Shown piece by piece: positions 10,165 to 19,434 of a stretch of DNA of 64,000 nucleotides. How positions within the stretch are numbered: the stretch's first letter is position 1; every line of letters starts with the position of its first letter. The notes under the pieces were generated by a model that worked only from the letters and a program-made list of their open reading frames with translations, had not been told where the DNA came from and ran no database searches. A program made the position numbers and the translations under genes. The stretch is from Streptomyces sp. APSN-46.1 (GTDB lineage: Bacteria > Actinomycetota > Actinomycetes > Streptomycetales > Streptomycetaceae), in the NCBI RefSeq assembly GCF_022815725.1, contig NZ_JALGRF010000009.1, forward strand, positions 1 to 64,000, written 5' to 3'.

Positions 10165-11712
10165 TCAGGCGCCGGCGGCCGGGCAGGGCCTCGCGGGATC
10201 CCCGGCCGGTACGAGCCGCACCTGGTCCGTCCGCTCCTTCAGCAGGGCGTCGGTGCCGGTGTTCCAGAGCAGGGCCACGTCATCGGCCACGCCGAAGAAC
10301 AGGTACGCCCGGCCCGGGTCGAGCAGGCCTCCCTCGGCGTTGAGCTCGGCGAGGGGCACGGTCGGCTGCACGCACATCCACTCCGGCTCCACCCCGAAGT
10401 ACGGGGGTGCCGCGCGGCGGTGTTCGGCGGCGGCCTTCGTCCGCGCGACGGCCCGCGAGGCGTTGTCGAGGGCGAGGCCCGCCACCGAGGCGACGACGGC
10501 GATGTAGAGCAGGACGTACATGGCCGCGTTCAGGTACTCGCCGGGCCGGGTGAAGGCGAAGTGGAGGTGCTTGGCGATCCCCCACAGGGCCGGGCCCAGG
10601 AGCCCCACGCTGAGGTAGCCGAGCAGCTTCGCCCCGGCCGCCACCTGCCACAGTCCCGGGACGTCGAGCTCCTCCGGGGTGATGTCGAACGCGTCCCCGT
10701 ACATGCCGTGCAGGACCGAACCGGAGGCGACGACCAGCCCGGTCGCCAGCGTCACCGCCAGCGGGACCGTGGCCGTGAGCCACTCCGACCAGGTGGTCCA
10801 CTGGCGCACCAGCAGCCAGATGCCTACGACGGTCACCGGCACCACGACGGCGAACAGAACCTGGCGGGAGGTCCAGCCCGACGTCTGCGAGGCGGGCACC
10901 CCGAGGGCGAGCAGCAGCAGGACGGCCGCCGCGAGGCATCCGCCGGCAGCCCCCCACAGCCGGTGACGGCGCCCGCCCGAGGCGTGGAGCCGGCTCGCGC
11001 ACAGCAGTCCCCGCACCAGGCACGCGGAGGCGACGGCGACCCACAGACCGCGCGCCGGACCGTCGGCCTCCTTGAAGAAGACGGCGGCGAAGGCCATGCC
11101 GACCAGCCACCCGACGGCCCGCGCCGCACGGCGCCCGAACTCGTCCTCGCGCAGCAGGTCCATGTCGCGCCGCCCGCGCCGGGGGGACATCCGTACGTCG
11201 AGGTCCGTGCGGGCGGCGGATCCTCCCGGCAGGCCCATCCGGGCGAGGCGTCTGGCCTCGGACGGCGTCCCGAGCGCGATCGACCCGGTGTCGTACTTGC
11301 CGCTCCCCTCCGCGGCACGGGCGCGGGCGCCGCCCGCGCGCCGGGGATCCGGACGGTGGGCCACCGTGTGGGAGCGGTACTCCTCCAGCTGCTCCCGGTC
11401 CGCGTCGACCAGCTCGGTGCGGCGTACGTACATCTCCAGGACGGCGGTCTTCGCCAGCCTTCGGACCCGCCAGCCCGCGGCGCGCTCGGTCCGCTGGTTC
11501 CGCGCCCCGAAGAACCGCACCTCCACGCAGAACAGCCGCGAGCGGGGATCTGCGGTCAGCACGCCGGCCGACGGTCCCTCGCCCCGGCCGAACTCGTCCA
11601 CGACGGGCCAGCCCAGCTGTGCGAACTCCGCCCTGGCCTGCTCGAAGTCCCGCGGCTCTCCCCGCACTTCGACCAGCGCGAGGACGCGCTGGTCGTACCG
11701 CTTTCGGGTCAT
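10165..11712 (-). CDS. Membrane protein of unknown function
   Basis: A protein of 515 residues from the ATG at 11712. The N-terminal 180 residues are soluble, arginine-rich and include EVRFFGARNQRTERAAGWRVRRLAK, reminiscent of domains that process a short N-terminal sensor segment. Roughly seven hydrophobic segments follow between residues ~210 and 430, and the C-terminal 85 residues are again soluble. I recognise no family. It is convergent with aceB and shares its terminator; a large gap (11713-12007) separates it from the next gene. Confidence 0.75.
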   Translation of the reverse strand: MTRKRYDQRVLALVEVRGEPRDFEQARAEFAQLGWPVVDEFGRGEGPSAGVLTADPRSRLFCVEVRFFGARNQRTERAAGWRVRRLAKTAVLEMYVRRTELVDADREQLEEYRSHTVAHRPDPRRAGGARARAAEGSGKYDTGSIALGTPSEARRLARMGLPGGSAARTDLDVRMSPRRGRRDMDLLREDEFGRRAARAVGWLVGMAFAAVFFKEADGPARGLWVAVASACLVRGLLCASRLHASGGRRHRLWGAAGGCLAAAVLLLLALGVPASQTSGWTSRQVLFAVVVPVTVVGIWLLVRQWTTWSEWLTATVPLAVTLATGLVVASGSVLHGMYGDAFDITPEELDVPGLWQVAAGAKLLGYLSVGLLGPALWGIAKHLHFAFTRPGEYLNAAMYVLLYIAVVASVAGLALDNASRAVARTKAAAEHRRAAPPYFGVEPEWMCVQPTVPLAELNAEGGLLDPGRAYLFFGVADDVALLWNTGTDALLKERTDQVRLVPAGDPARPCPAAGA

Positions 11713-12007
11713 CGCCCCTCCCCCTCCGCGCATCCCCCTCCGCGCATCCGCGCGTCCCCGGACCGGTCCGGTGACCTTAGGCGGGCACCGTCGGGGCGGC
11801 AACCGGATTCGGCCAGGAGCCCGGGGAGTTCGGCGGCGGCCGAACGACCGGTCGGTCGTTACATCATCGTAATCTCCCGCTACCTGGCGGTAACAACGTG
11901 CGGCATGTCACCTTTCTGCTTGCCACCGGCCGGCGGTACCCCCACTTCCCCAGCCATGCCACGGAGTTGTCGCCGACTTCGGCATGGCCGAGCGCAGGAG
12001 TTCCGCC

Positions 12008-13198
12008 GTGATCGGATTCCGCAACGACAGCAAGAACCGGACCCGCGGTCGGGTGCGACGACTGGCCGGAGCAGGGATGGTTCTGCCGCTCGCCGTCGGC
12101 GCACTGGTGGCCGGCGGGGCCGGGACCTCGGTCGCCAGCCCCGGGACGGGACCCACCGCCGTGGTCTCCCTGGGCGACAGCTACATCTCCGGCGAGGCCG
12201 GGCGCTGGAAGGGCAACAGCCTGACCAACAGCGGGAACCGCACCGGGACCGACCGCGCATGGGTCACCGGGAGCACCTACGACCCCGCGAAGGTATACGG
12301 AACGACCGCCGGCGGATGTCACCGCTCGGATTCCGCCGAGGTGAGGAGCGCCGGGGCCGTCGCTGACGTCGCCGTGAACCTGGCCTGCTCCGGGGCCACT
12401 TCGGAGAACGTGTTCCGGGCGTCCAACGGCGGCGTCGCCTACAAGGGCGAGGCCCCGCAGGCCGATCAGCTCGCCGCCGTGGCCGCCAGCCACAACGTCA
12501 AGGTCATCGCCCTCTCCATCGGCGGGAACGACCTCGGCTTCGCCGACATCATCAAGGACTGCGCGTACGACTTCATCATCTGGAACTCGTACTGCTACGA
12601 CGACCAGCAGGCCGGGGTCGATCAGAGGATCGACGGGGTGATGGCGAACGTCGGGAAGTCCGTGGACGAGATCCGCGCCGTGATGAGCGGGGCCGGTTAC
12701 TCCGACTCCTCGTACCGGATCGTGCTCCAGTCGTACCCGTCACCCATCCCGCGCGGCGCGGAGAACCGGTACACCCAGAGCGACTGGAGCCGGCTCAACA
12801 CCGGCGGCTGCCCGTTCTGGAACCGGGACTCGGACTGGGCGCGCGACTCCCTCGTACCGCAGATAGCCAATCGCCTCAAGGGAGTCGCGGCCGCCAAGGG
12901 CGTGCAGTTCCTGGACCTGCGGGACATGCTCCAGGGCCGCGAGGTGTGCGCGACGGCCAGCAAGCAGGTGACCTCCACGGTGCCCGCGTCGGCGAAGACG
13001 AGCGAGTGGGCGCGCTGGATCGACAGCAGTGAGACGCAGGGGCTCATCCAGGAGTCCATGCACCCGAACTACTTCGGGCAGCTGGCCGCCGGGCGCTGCC
13101 TCGCCCTGACCGTCGCGCAGCCGGCCACCTCCAACGTCGGCTGCAAGAACACCGCCGGGGCCGATCAGAGCGGGATGTACCTCTCCCCGCTCTCGTAG
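12008..13198 (+). CDS. Secreted SGNH-family hydrolase (lipase/esterase-like)
   Basis: A 396-residue protein with a twin-Arg/Lys-rich n-region, a hydrophobic stretch (LAGAGMVLPLAVGALVAGGAG) and a likely cleavage site near SVAS, so it is exported. Block I of SGNH hydrolases is VVSLGDSYISGE (catalytic Ser), block III is IALSIGGNDLGF and the catalytic His/Asp region is SMHPNYFG. The GTG at 12008 is chosen because CAGGAG lies 8 bp upstream; the ATG at 11984 lacks such a site. Substrate could be a lipid ester or an acylated polysaccharide. Confidence 0.87.
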   Translation: MIGFRNDSKNRTRGRVRRLAGAGMVLPLAVGALVAGGAGTSVASPGTGPTAVVSLGDSYISGEAGRWKGNSLTNSGNRTGTDRAWVTGSTYDPAKVYGTTAGGCHRSDSAEVRSAGAVADVAVNLACSGATSENVFRASNGGVAYKGEAPQADQLAAVAASHNVKVIALSIGGNDLGFADIIKDCAYDFIIWNSYCYDDQQAGVDQRIDGVMANVGKSVDEIRAVMSGAGYSDSSYRIVLQSYPSPIPRGAENRYTQSDWSRLNTGGCPFWNRDSDWARDSLVPQIANRLKGVAAAKGVQFLDLRDMLQGREVCATASKQVTSTVPASAKTSEWARWIDSSETQGLIQESMHPNYFGQLAAGRCLALTVAQPATSNVGCKNTAGADQSGMYLSPLS

Positions 13199-13246
13199 CG
13201 GCAGTACGGCGCGGCGCGGCGCGGTGTGGCCGGGAAACGCGGCCGG

Positions 13247-13293
13247 CGGCGGTGCGTACGTCACACCCGCAGTGGGTGACGTACGCACCGCCG
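13247..13293. terminator. Bidirectional hairpin terminator
   Basis: A near-perfect stem, CGGCGGTGCGTACGTCAC with its complement GTGACGTACGCACCGCCG, lies between the convergent SGNH hydrolase and permease genes. Confidence 0.9.
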
Positions 13294-13333
13294 CACGCTG
13301 GTCGGCGACGCACCGGCCTCGGTGGAGCGGGGC

Positions 13334-14740
13334 TCAGTGCGCCGGTACGGGTTCGGCAGCCGGTGAGGCCGCGCCCTTCCTGGCGCCGAGGTGGTTGAAG
13401 GCCAGGTTCAGCGCGATGGCCACGACGCAGCCGGTGCTGATGCCGGAGTCGAGGACGACCAGCAGGTCCTTCGGGAAGGCGTGGTAGAAGCCCGGGGCCG
13501 CGATCGGGATCAGGCCGATGCCGAGCGCGGCGGCGACGATCAGGGCGTTCTCGCCCTTCTCCATCGCCGCGCCGGCCAGGGTCTGGATGCCGCTGGCGGC
13601 CACCGAGCCGAAGAGGACGACCCCCGCGCCGCCGAGGACCGGCAGCGGTACGACTCCGATGACGGAGGCGGCGATCGGACACAGGCCCAGCAGGATCAGG
13701 ATGCCGCCGCCGGCCGCGACGACGAACCGGCTGCGCACCTTGGTCATGGCGACCAGGCCGATGTTCTGCGCGAAGGCGCTACACATGAACCCGTTGAACA
13801 GCGGGCTGACCGCGCTGCCGAGGGCGTCGGCGCGCAGGCCGCCCTCAATGGTCTTCGCGTCCGCCGGGCGGCCGACGATCTTGCCCAGCGCCAGGATGTC
13901 GGCGGTGGACTCGGTCATGCACACCAGCATCACGATGCACATGGAGATGATCGCGGCGACCTGGAACTGCGGGGCCCCGAAGTGGAACGGCGTCGGGAAG
14001 CCGACCAAGTCGGCGTTCTGCACGGCGGCGAAGCTCGTCATGCCCAGCGGCAGCGCGATGAGCGTGCCCGCGACCAGGCCGAGGAGGATGGAGATCTGCT
14101 GGAGGAAGCCGCGCAGGAACTTGCGCATCAGCAGGACGATCGCGAGGGTGACGGCGGCCATGGCGATGTTCTTCATCGAGCCGTAGTCGGTGGCGGTGCT
14201 GTTCCCGCCCTGCGACCAGTTGAAGGCCACCGGGAGCAGCGAGACGCCGATCAGGGTGATGACCGTACCGGTGACGACCGGTGGGAAGAACCGGACGAGT
14301 TTGCCGAAGTAGGGGGCGGCGAAGAAGCCGAGGACTCCGGCGACGATGATCGCGCCGAAGATGATCGGAAGGGCGTTGTCGCCCTCCCCCTTGCCGATGG
14401 CGATCATCGGGGTGACGCCGGCGAACGAAACGCCGTTGACGAAGGGCAGTTTGGCGCCGATCTTCCAGAAGCCGAGGGTCTGGAGGAGGGTGGCGATTCC
14501 CGCGGTGAAGAGCGAGGCGCCCATCAGGAAGGCGGTCTCGGTGGCGGACAGGCCGACGGCGGGGCCGACGATCATGGGCGGGGCGACTACACCCGCGTAC
14601 ATGGCGGCCACGTGCTGCAGACCGCTCGTGAACATTTTCAGCGGAGGCAAGGTCTCGTCGACCGGGTGCTTCTCCCCTGAGTCGCCTGAGACCTGCGGTA
14701 CTGCGACTGCGTCTTTGCGAAACCTGGGCACCTGGGCCAC
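13334..14740 (-). CDS. Nucleobase:cation symporter-2, purine (xanthine/urate) permease
   Basis: A transporter of about 468 residues with 12-14 hydrophobic segments. The first membrane segment contains SGLQHVAAMYAGVVAPP, the QH-containing signature of NCS2 purine permeases, and a later segment carries FMCSAFAQNIGLVAMTKV, another family block. I set the start at GTG 14740, after AGGAAG; a longer frame reaching 14998 would add a non-membrane stretch without similarity to the family. It is the last gene of a same-direction set with the deaminase and uricase genes, so it likely imports xanthine or urate for them. Confidence 0.9.
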   Translation of the reverse strand: MAQVPRFRKDAVAVPQVSGDSGEKHPVDETLPPLKMFTSGLQHVAAMYAGVVAPPMIVGPAVGLSATETAFLMGASLFTAGIATLLQTLGFWKIGAKLPFVNGVSFAGVTPMIAIGKGEGDNALPIIFGAIIVAGVLGFFAAPYFGKLVRFFPPVVTGTVITLIGVSLLPVAFNWSQGGNSTATDYGSMKNIAMAAVTLAIVLLMRKFLRGFLQQISILLGLVAGTLIALPLGMTSFAAVQNADLVGFPTPFHFGAPQFQVAAIISMCIVMLVCMTESTADILALGKIVGRPADAKTIEGGLRADALGSAVSPLFNGFMCSAFAQNIGLVAMTKVRSRFVVAAGGGILILLGLCPIAASVIGVVPLPVLGGAGVVLFGSVAASGIQTLAGAAMEKGENALIVAAALGIGLIPIAAPGFYHAFPKDLLVVLDSGISTGCVVAIALNLAFNHLGARKGAASPAAEPVPAH

Positions 14741-15056
14741 GGCTTCCTCCGAACTGTTTAACACGTCGGCAGGGACGTGATGTGTCTGGGAGGTGATGCG
14801 AAAGCTGTGCGAGTCGAGCCTGTATGGAGTTGTGGGTGGTGCGAATGCCTGTCCCAAGGGATGCGGAAACGTCCACGGAAACGATTCGCCCAAACCGTCC
14901 CGCAGCTGATTTCGCGCATGGCGAAGCCGCCGGTGACGCAGCGTGGTGAAGAGAGTGGCGGGGCCATGGATGTGAGCCACGGATGGAACCCGTGGCAAGA
15001 GTCACCGCCCCCGGGGACGCCCTCGGAAAAATCCTAGGGCGCTCCCGGGAACGGCT
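14741..15056. other. Intergenic region between deaminase and permease
   Basis: About 315 bp without a convincing gene. It should carry the permease promoter; I see no clear palindromic operator of the two classes found elsewhere in the cluster. Confidence 0.4.
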
Positions 15057-15113
15057 GCCGCGGACCCCGCTCGGGTCCGCGGCCGCCGGCCGGGGGCCGT
15101 CCCCCCCGGCCGG
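15057..15113. terminator. Two adjacent hairpins after the deaminase gene
   Basis: GCCGCGGACCC/GGGTCCGCGGC at 15057-15083, then CCGGCCGGGGG/CCCCCGGCCGG at 15086-15113. They stand just downstream of the deaminase stop on the minus strand and would separate it from the permease gene. Confidence 0.85.
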
Positions 15114-15124
15114 ACTCCGTGGGA

Positions 15125-16528
15125 TCAGGCCTGCGCGGAGATCCGCGCGAGGCGCTGGGCCTCTTCCCGGGTGGACACGGCGATCGCGTCCTCGTCGGCG
15201 AAGAGAAGACGGTTGTTCTCGACGATCTGCTTGCCGTTGACCAGCGAGAGGGTCACGGGAGCCGCCGCACCGAAGACCAGGGCGGTGACCGGGTCGGCGA
15301 TGGAGGAGTGCAGGAGCGTGCTCAGGTTCCACATCACCAGGTCGGCGCACTTGCCGACCTCCAGCGAGCCGATGTTGTCGGCGCGGCCGAGGACCTGGGC
15401 GCCACCGTACGTACCGAGGCGCAGGGCCTGGCGCGCGTTGAGGGCGCGCTCGCGGTGGACCGGGTTCAGGCGGTTGATGAGCAGCGCGTTGCGCAGCTCG
15501 GTGTGCAGCTCGCCGGACTCGTTCGAGGCGGTGCCGTCCACGCCGAGGCCGACCGGGACACCGGCGGCGAGCATGTCCGGGACGCGGGCGATGCCGGCGG
15601 CCAGACGGGCGTTGGAGGACGGGCAGTGCGCGACACCGGTCTTGGTACGGGCGAACGCGGCGATGTCGGAGTCGTTCATGTGGACGCTGTGCGCCATCCA
15701 CACGTCCTCGCCGAGCCAGCCGGTCGACTCGAAGTAGTCGGTCGGGCCCATGCCGAACAGTTCCTTGCAGAACTGCTCTTCCTCGACGGTCTCCGAGCCG
15801 TGCGTGTGCATGCGCACACCCAGCCGGCGGGCCATCTCGGCACCCTGCTTCAGCAGCTCGGTGGAGACCGAGAAGGGGGAGCAGGGGGCGACGGCGACCT
15901 GGGTCATCGCGTCGAAGGAGGCGTCGTGGTGCTTCTTGACGGTCGCCTCGGTGTCGGCGAGCGCGCCTTCGAGGGTCTCGACCGCGTGGTCCGGCGGCAG
16001 GCCGCCGTCCTTCTCGCTGCGGTCCATGGAACCGCGGGCGAGGGTGAAGCGTACGCCCATCTCGGAGGCGGCGCGGATGATCGAGCCGGACAGGTCGCCG
16101 GAGCCCTTGGGGAACACGTAGTGGTGGTCCATGGCGGTGGTGACGCCGCCCTTGGCCATCGCGGCGAGGGAGCCCTGCGCGGCCGTGTACGTCATCTGCT
16201 CGTCGATGCGCGCCCACGTCGGGTACAGCGCGACGAGCCAGTTGAACAGGTTGTGGTCGGTGGCCAGACCACGGGTGATCCACTGGTAGAAGTGGTGGTG
16301 GGTGTTGACCAGACCCGGGGTGACGAGGTGACCCGTGCCGTCGATGCGGCGGACCACATTGTCGAGGTTCTCGGGGGCCTTGCCCGCACCGATCGACTCG
16401 ATCTTGTTGCCGGCGACGACGATGTAGCCCGAGGCGTACTCGGTGTCGTTCGCGTCGACGGTTGCAATCGCACAGTTCTCGATGACGATGCGCTCTACGG
16501 CGCTGTCATGGGCTGCCGATGCTGCCAT
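15125..16528 (-). CDS. Amidohydrolase, 8-oxoguanine/guanine deaminase-like
   Basis: A 467-residue metal-dependent deaminase of the ATZ/TRZ group. Metal ligands appear as LVNTHHHFYQW near residue 70, HTHGSE near 240, the AHSVHMND motif and GVDGTASNES near 325, the order typical of 8-oxoguanine deaminases. Reaction expected: 8-oxoguanine (or guanine) to urate (or xanthine) plus ammonia, which would feed uricase directly. Start ATG 16528 follows GAGGAAG. Same orientation as uricase, 214 bp downstream of it. A hydroxyatrazine-type deaminase is the main alternative, made unlikely by the context. Confidence 0.85.
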   Translation of the reverse strand: MAASAAHDSAVERIVIENCAIATVDANDTEYASGYIVVAGNKIESIGAGKAPENLDNVVRRIDGTGHLVTPGLVNTHHHFYQWITRGLATDHNLFNWLVALYPTWARIDEQMTYTAAQGSLAAMAKGGVTTAMDHHYVFPKGSGDLSGSIIRAASEMGVRFTLARGSMDRSEKDGGLPPDHAVETLEGALADTEATVKKHHDASFDAMTQVAVAPCSPFSVSTELLKQGAEMARRLGVRMHTHGSETVEEEQFCKELFGMGPTDYFESTGWLGEDVWMAHSVHMNDSDIAAFARTKTGVAHCPSSNARLAAGIARVPDMLAAGVPVGLGVDGTASNESGELHTELRNALLINRLNPVHRERALNARQALRLGTYGGAQVLGRADNIGSLEVGKCADLVMWNLSTLLHSSIADPVTALVFGAAAPVTLSLVNGKQIVENNRLLFADEDAIAVSTREEAQRLARISAQA

Positions 16529-16742
16529 GGGACTTCCTCGTGCTTTCAGTGGCGGTGAGGGCACGGCAAAACCCAGGGGATTTGAGTGCCGGAGCCGGGG
16601 GCCTTGACAGCTGACAGTACTGCCGCCCCGTGTGGTGCGTCCGGGTGCCGATTCAGGAAGTTGAAGGGTGTCGCGGGGTGTCGCGGGGGGGTGCTGCCGC
16701 GGTCCCGGGGCCACTGCGGTGCCCCGGGACGCGCGTGTCGCA

Positions 16743-17666
16743 TCAAAGGTTGGTCATGTCCACGGGGATACGGGCGTCTACGCCGTCGCGGAGGACCGTC
16801 GCCTCGATCAGACCGTACGGGCGGTCCGCGGCGAAGTAGACCTCGTTGTCGTTCTTGAGGCCGAAGGGCTCCAGGTCGACGAGGAAGTGGTGCTTGTTCG
16901 GGAGCGAGAAGCGGACCTCGTCGATCTCCGAACGGTGGTTGATGATGCGCGAACCCATCTGGTACAGGGTCTGCTGCAGCGACAGGGAGTAGGTCTCCGC
17001 GAAGGCCTGAAGCATGTGCTTCCTGGTCTCGGCGTACGACTTCTCCCAGTTGGGCATCCGCTGCTCGTCGTCCGACCAGTTGAAGCGCCAGCGGGCCGAC
17101 ACCTGGGTGGCCAGGATGCGGTCGTAGGCCTCCTTCAGGGTCGTGTACTTGTCCTTCACATAACCCCAGAACTCGGAGTTCGTGGAGTTCATGACGACCA
17201 GGTCCTTGAGGCCGGAGATGACCTCCCAGTTCGTACCGTCGTACGTGATCTGGGTGACGCGGGTCTCCATGCCCTGGCGGACGAAGGAGTGGTTCACCTC
17301 GTCGGAGCCGATGAACTTGGAGTTTGCGTCCGAGGTGGCGATCCGGTCCCAGGCGTACTCCTCGATCCGGATGCGCGCCTTCTGGATCGGCTCCTGGCTG
17401 TTGACGAACCAGCGCGCCAGGTGGATGCCGAACTGCTCGGCGGACTCGATGCCGTGCTCCTTGGCGAACGCGTACACCGTGTTCTTGGTGGTGTCCGTCG
17501 GCAGGACGTTGGCGTTCGAGCCGGAGTAGTGGACGTCGTCCATGTCACCCGAAAGGGCGACCGAGACGTTCAGGTCCTTGATGTGGTGCGTGTCGCCGTC
17601 CCGCGTGATCTTGACGACGCGGTTCTCTGCTTTGCCGTACTGGTTCTGGCCCAGAATCGTGGCCAT
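16743..17666 (-). CDS. Urate oxidase (uricase)
   Basis: A 307-residue cofactor-free uricase oxidising urate to 5-hydroxyisourate with release of H2O2. Visible marks are the catalytic-Thr region LPTDTTKNTVYAFA, the GLKDLVVMNSTNSEF block and the LPNKHHFLVDL motif that binds urate. Length matches the family (about 300). It starts one base after the stop of the hydrolase gene, with GGGAG inside the end of that gene, so the two are tightly coupled. The peroxide produced explains the catalase gene in the same cluster. Confidence 0.97.
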   Translation of the reverse strand: MATILGQNQYGKAENRVVKITRDGDTHHIKDLNVSVALSGDMDDVHYSGSNANVLPTDTTKNTVYAFAKEHGIESAEQFGIHLARWFVNSQEPIQKARIRIEEYAWDRIATSDANSKFIGSDEVNHSFVRQGMETRVTQITYDGTNWEVISGLKDLVVMNSTNSEFWGYVKDKYTTLKEAYDRILATQVSARWRFNWSDDEQRMPNWEKSYAETRKHMLQAFAETYSLSLQQTLYQMGSRIINHRSEIDEVRFSLPNKHHFLVDLEPFGLKNDNEVYFAADRPYGLIEATVLRDGVDARIPVDMTNL

Positions 17667-17667
17667 G

Positions 17668-18072
17668 CTAGCTCCCTCGGTAAACGGAGTAGCCGAACGG
17701 GTTGAGCAGCAGCGGTACGTGGTAATGCTCGCCCGGGTTCACCGCGAAGGTGATGGTGACCTCGGGGAAGAACGCACCGCTGTCCCTTACGCGGGGGGCG
17801 TCCTGCTGCGCCTCGGCTTGCTTCATAGAACTGTGCTTATTCAAAAAGTACGTCTCGGTCTCGAAGTCGAGACGCACGTGGGTGGTGCCCTCCGGCAGCG
17901 CCGGCAGGTCCTTGCAGCGCCCGTCCGCATCGGTGGCGGAGCCGCCCAGGGCCGCCCATTCACCGTCGAGGCCGGCGCGGGCCGACAGGGAGATGGCGAC
18001 GCCCTCGGCGGGCTTGCCGATGCTGGTGTCCAGGATGTGCGTGGACACCGACGCGGTGGTCTCAGTGCTCAT
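17668..18072 (-). CDS. uraH: 5-hydroxyisourate hydrolase
   Basis: A 134-residue transthyretin-related protein. The N-terminal STHILDTSIGKPA block carries the active-site His, and the C-terminus ends with YRGS, the tetrapeptide that distinguishes the hydrolase from vertebrate transthyretin. It opens the lactone-like ring of 5-hydroxyisourate to OHCU. Middle gene of the three-step urate operon. Confidence 0.97.
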   Translation of the reverse strand: MSTETTASVSTHILDTSIGKPAEGVAISLSARAGLDGEWAALGGSATDADGRCKDLPALPEGTTHVRLDFETETYFLNKHSSMKQAEAQQDAPRVRDSGAFFPEVTITFAVNPGEHYHVPLLLNPFGYSVYRGS

Positions 18073-18081
18073 ACTTCGGTC

Positions 18082-18588
18082 TCACTCTCCTTCTACGAGA
18101 CGGGTCAGGCGGATCCGGTTGATCTTGACGAGCTCGCCGCGGGCGATTTCCCGCTCCTGCTCCGGCGAATTCTCGATCCGGACCTTGACCGCGTCCCGCA
18201 TGAACTCACCGGTCGCACCGGTGGCGCAGATGAGGAAGACGTGGCCGAACTTCTCCTGGTACGCCAGGTTCAGTTCGAGGAGTTCGTTCTTGAGCTCCTC
18301 CGAGGCACCGGCCATGCCGCGCTGCTCGCGGGCGGAGGTCGGGTCTCCCGGCTTCGGCCGGCCGATCGGCGCGTGGCCTCCCATCGCTTCGGCCAGGTCC
18401 TCCGCGGTGAGCTCCGCCATGGCGGACTCGTTCGCGGCGAACAGGGCGTCCGCGTCGGCGAAGGGGCGCTGGGCGAGCAGCTTGCTCCCCCATGCCGAGC
18501 TGGCGCACACCTCGTGGAGCTCGGCCGTGGCCGCGCTGTCGTCCAAGGCGTTGAACCGGGTGAGACCCGGGGTCGGACTCGAAGTCAC
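18082..18588 (-). CDS. uraD: OHCU decarboxylase
   Basis: A 168-residue protein with GHAPIGRP (the family's HPxIG-like catalytic region; here HAPIG), SAREQRGM and the YQEKFGHVFLICATG motif. It decarboxylates 2-oxo-4-hydroxy-4-carboxy-5-ureidoimidazoline to (S)-allantoin. Starts at GTG 18588 and is the first gene of the urate operon (uraD-uraH-uricase). A TCAAC-N5-GTTGA palindrome lies 69 bp upstream. Confidence 0.95.
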   Translation of the reverse strand: MTSSPTPGLTRFNALDDSAATAELHEVCASSAWGSKLLAQRPFADADALFAANESAMAELTAEDLAEAMGGHAPIGRPKPGDPTSAREQRGMAGASEELKNELLELNLAYQEKFGHVFLICATGATGEFMRDAVKVRIENSPEQEREIARGELVKINRIRLTRLVEGE

Positions 18589-18656
18589 GGTAGGCCTCCG
18601 TGGCCTGTTGTTGCTTTGACGGGCTGCGCATAGCTAACGCCCTGGACAACACGGCG

Positions 18657-18671
18657 TCAACACTTTGTTGA
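18657..18671. promoter_or_regulatory. TCAAC-N5-GTTGA palindrome upstream of the urate operon
   Basis: TCAACACTTTGTTGA, a perfect 5-bp-arm palindrome, sits in the short space before uraD. It matches the site before catalase in both arms and is one mismatch from that before aceB. Confidence 0.6.
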
Positions 18672-18688
18672 AACTTCCCGTACACAAA

Positions 18689-18720
18689 AGCCGCCGCCCG
18701 GATGAATCGGGGCGGCGGCT
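18689..18720. terminator. Hairpin terminator after the HTH regulator gene
   Basis: AGCCGCCGCCC pairs with GGGCGGCGGCT around a 10-bp loop. It follows the stop of the minus-strand regulator gene and precedes the urate operon, keeping the two transcripts apart. Confidence 0.85.
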
Positions 18721-18743
18721 CGTCACCGTGAGTCAGAGGGCGT

Positions 18744-19142
18744 TCACTCGCCGGCGGCCTTGCTGGGCCCTTTGGGAGTGTTCGAGTCCCTGTTCAGGTA
18801 GTTGTAAACGGTGAAGCGGCTTACGCCCAGGGCGCCCGCCACCGTCTCGACGCCGTGCCGTACGGAGAAGGCGCCTCGCGCCTCCAGTATCCGTACGACG
18901 TCCTGCTTGGTCTTCCGGTCGAGCTGGGACAACGGTACGCCGTGCCGGCGCTCCAGCGCCGCCAGGATGCGGTCCAGCGAGTCCGAGAGCTGCGGCAGGC
19001 GTACGGCCAGCAGGTCCTGGCCCTCCCACGTGAGCACGACGTCGTCGGGCGTGGCGAGGGCCGGATCCATCAGCTCGCCGCCCATGGCGTCCACCAGCGG
19101 TTTGACCGCGGCGACGAACGGGTGGTCACGGGGCTCGGTCAC
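18744..19142 (-). CDS. Helix-turn-helix regulator, YheO/DauR-like C-terminal domain
   Basis: A 132-residue protein. The C-terminal half reads as the HTH domain found at the end of YheO/DauR-type regulators: KQDVVRILEARGAFSVR, then VETVAGALGVSRFTVYNYLN. The N-terminal 60 residues are too short for the usual PAS-like sensor domain, though VKPLVDAMG and VVLTWEGQDLLAVRLPQLSDSLDRI are regular secondary structure. It sits between the urate operon and the hyi-glxR operon, so it is a candidate regulator of one or both. Its start overlaps the stop of the 83-residue gene by 4 bp. Confidence 0.8.
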   Translation of the reverse strand: MTEPRDHPFVAAVKPLVDAMGGELMDPALATPDDVVLTWEGQDLLAVRLPQLSDSLDRILAALERRHGVPLSQLDRKTKQDVVRILEARGAFSVRHGVETVAGALGVSRFTVYNYLNRDSNTPKGPSKAAGE

Positions 19143-19390
19143 GGCCTCTCCTCCCCGATCACGTTGACCTGGAGCGACACGCGGGTGGCTCCGGCTTCCA
19201 GCGAGTCGCGCAGCAGCGCGGCCACCGCGACGAGCACCGCGTCGGCCTCGCCTTCCGCCGTGTTGCCGAACGGGCCGACGTCCACCGCGTCCAGCTGGGC
19301 CTTCTGGATGACCTCGCGAGCGGCGACGGCATGGGCAGGGGCCTCTTCGAGGTCGAAGGGCTCGGTCGTGAACTCCACTCTCAATCGCAC
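19139..19390 (-). CDS. MTH1187/YkoF-type thiamine-binding-like protein (DUF77)
   Basis: An 83-residue protein: MRLRVEFTTEPFDLEE, a helix, GPFGNTAEGEADAVLVAV and GATRVSLQVNVIGEERP. The order beta strand, helix, GT-EGE loop, helix and final RVS strand fits the MTH1187 fold (PF01910), which binds thiamine-like ligands as a multimer. Translationally coupled to the HTH gene and divergent from hyi. Glyoxylate carboligase in this cluster needs thiamine diphosphate, so a thiamine link is possible but unproven. Confidence 0.6.
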   Translation of the reverse strand: MRLRVEFTTEPFDLEEAPAHAVAAREVIQKAQLDAVDVGPFGNTAEGEADAVLVAVAALLRDSLEAGATRVSLQVNVIGEERP

Positions 19391-19434
19391 GCCGTCAAGC
19401 TACCCCGCGGTCACGATTTTTCGGCAGTCCGTAC

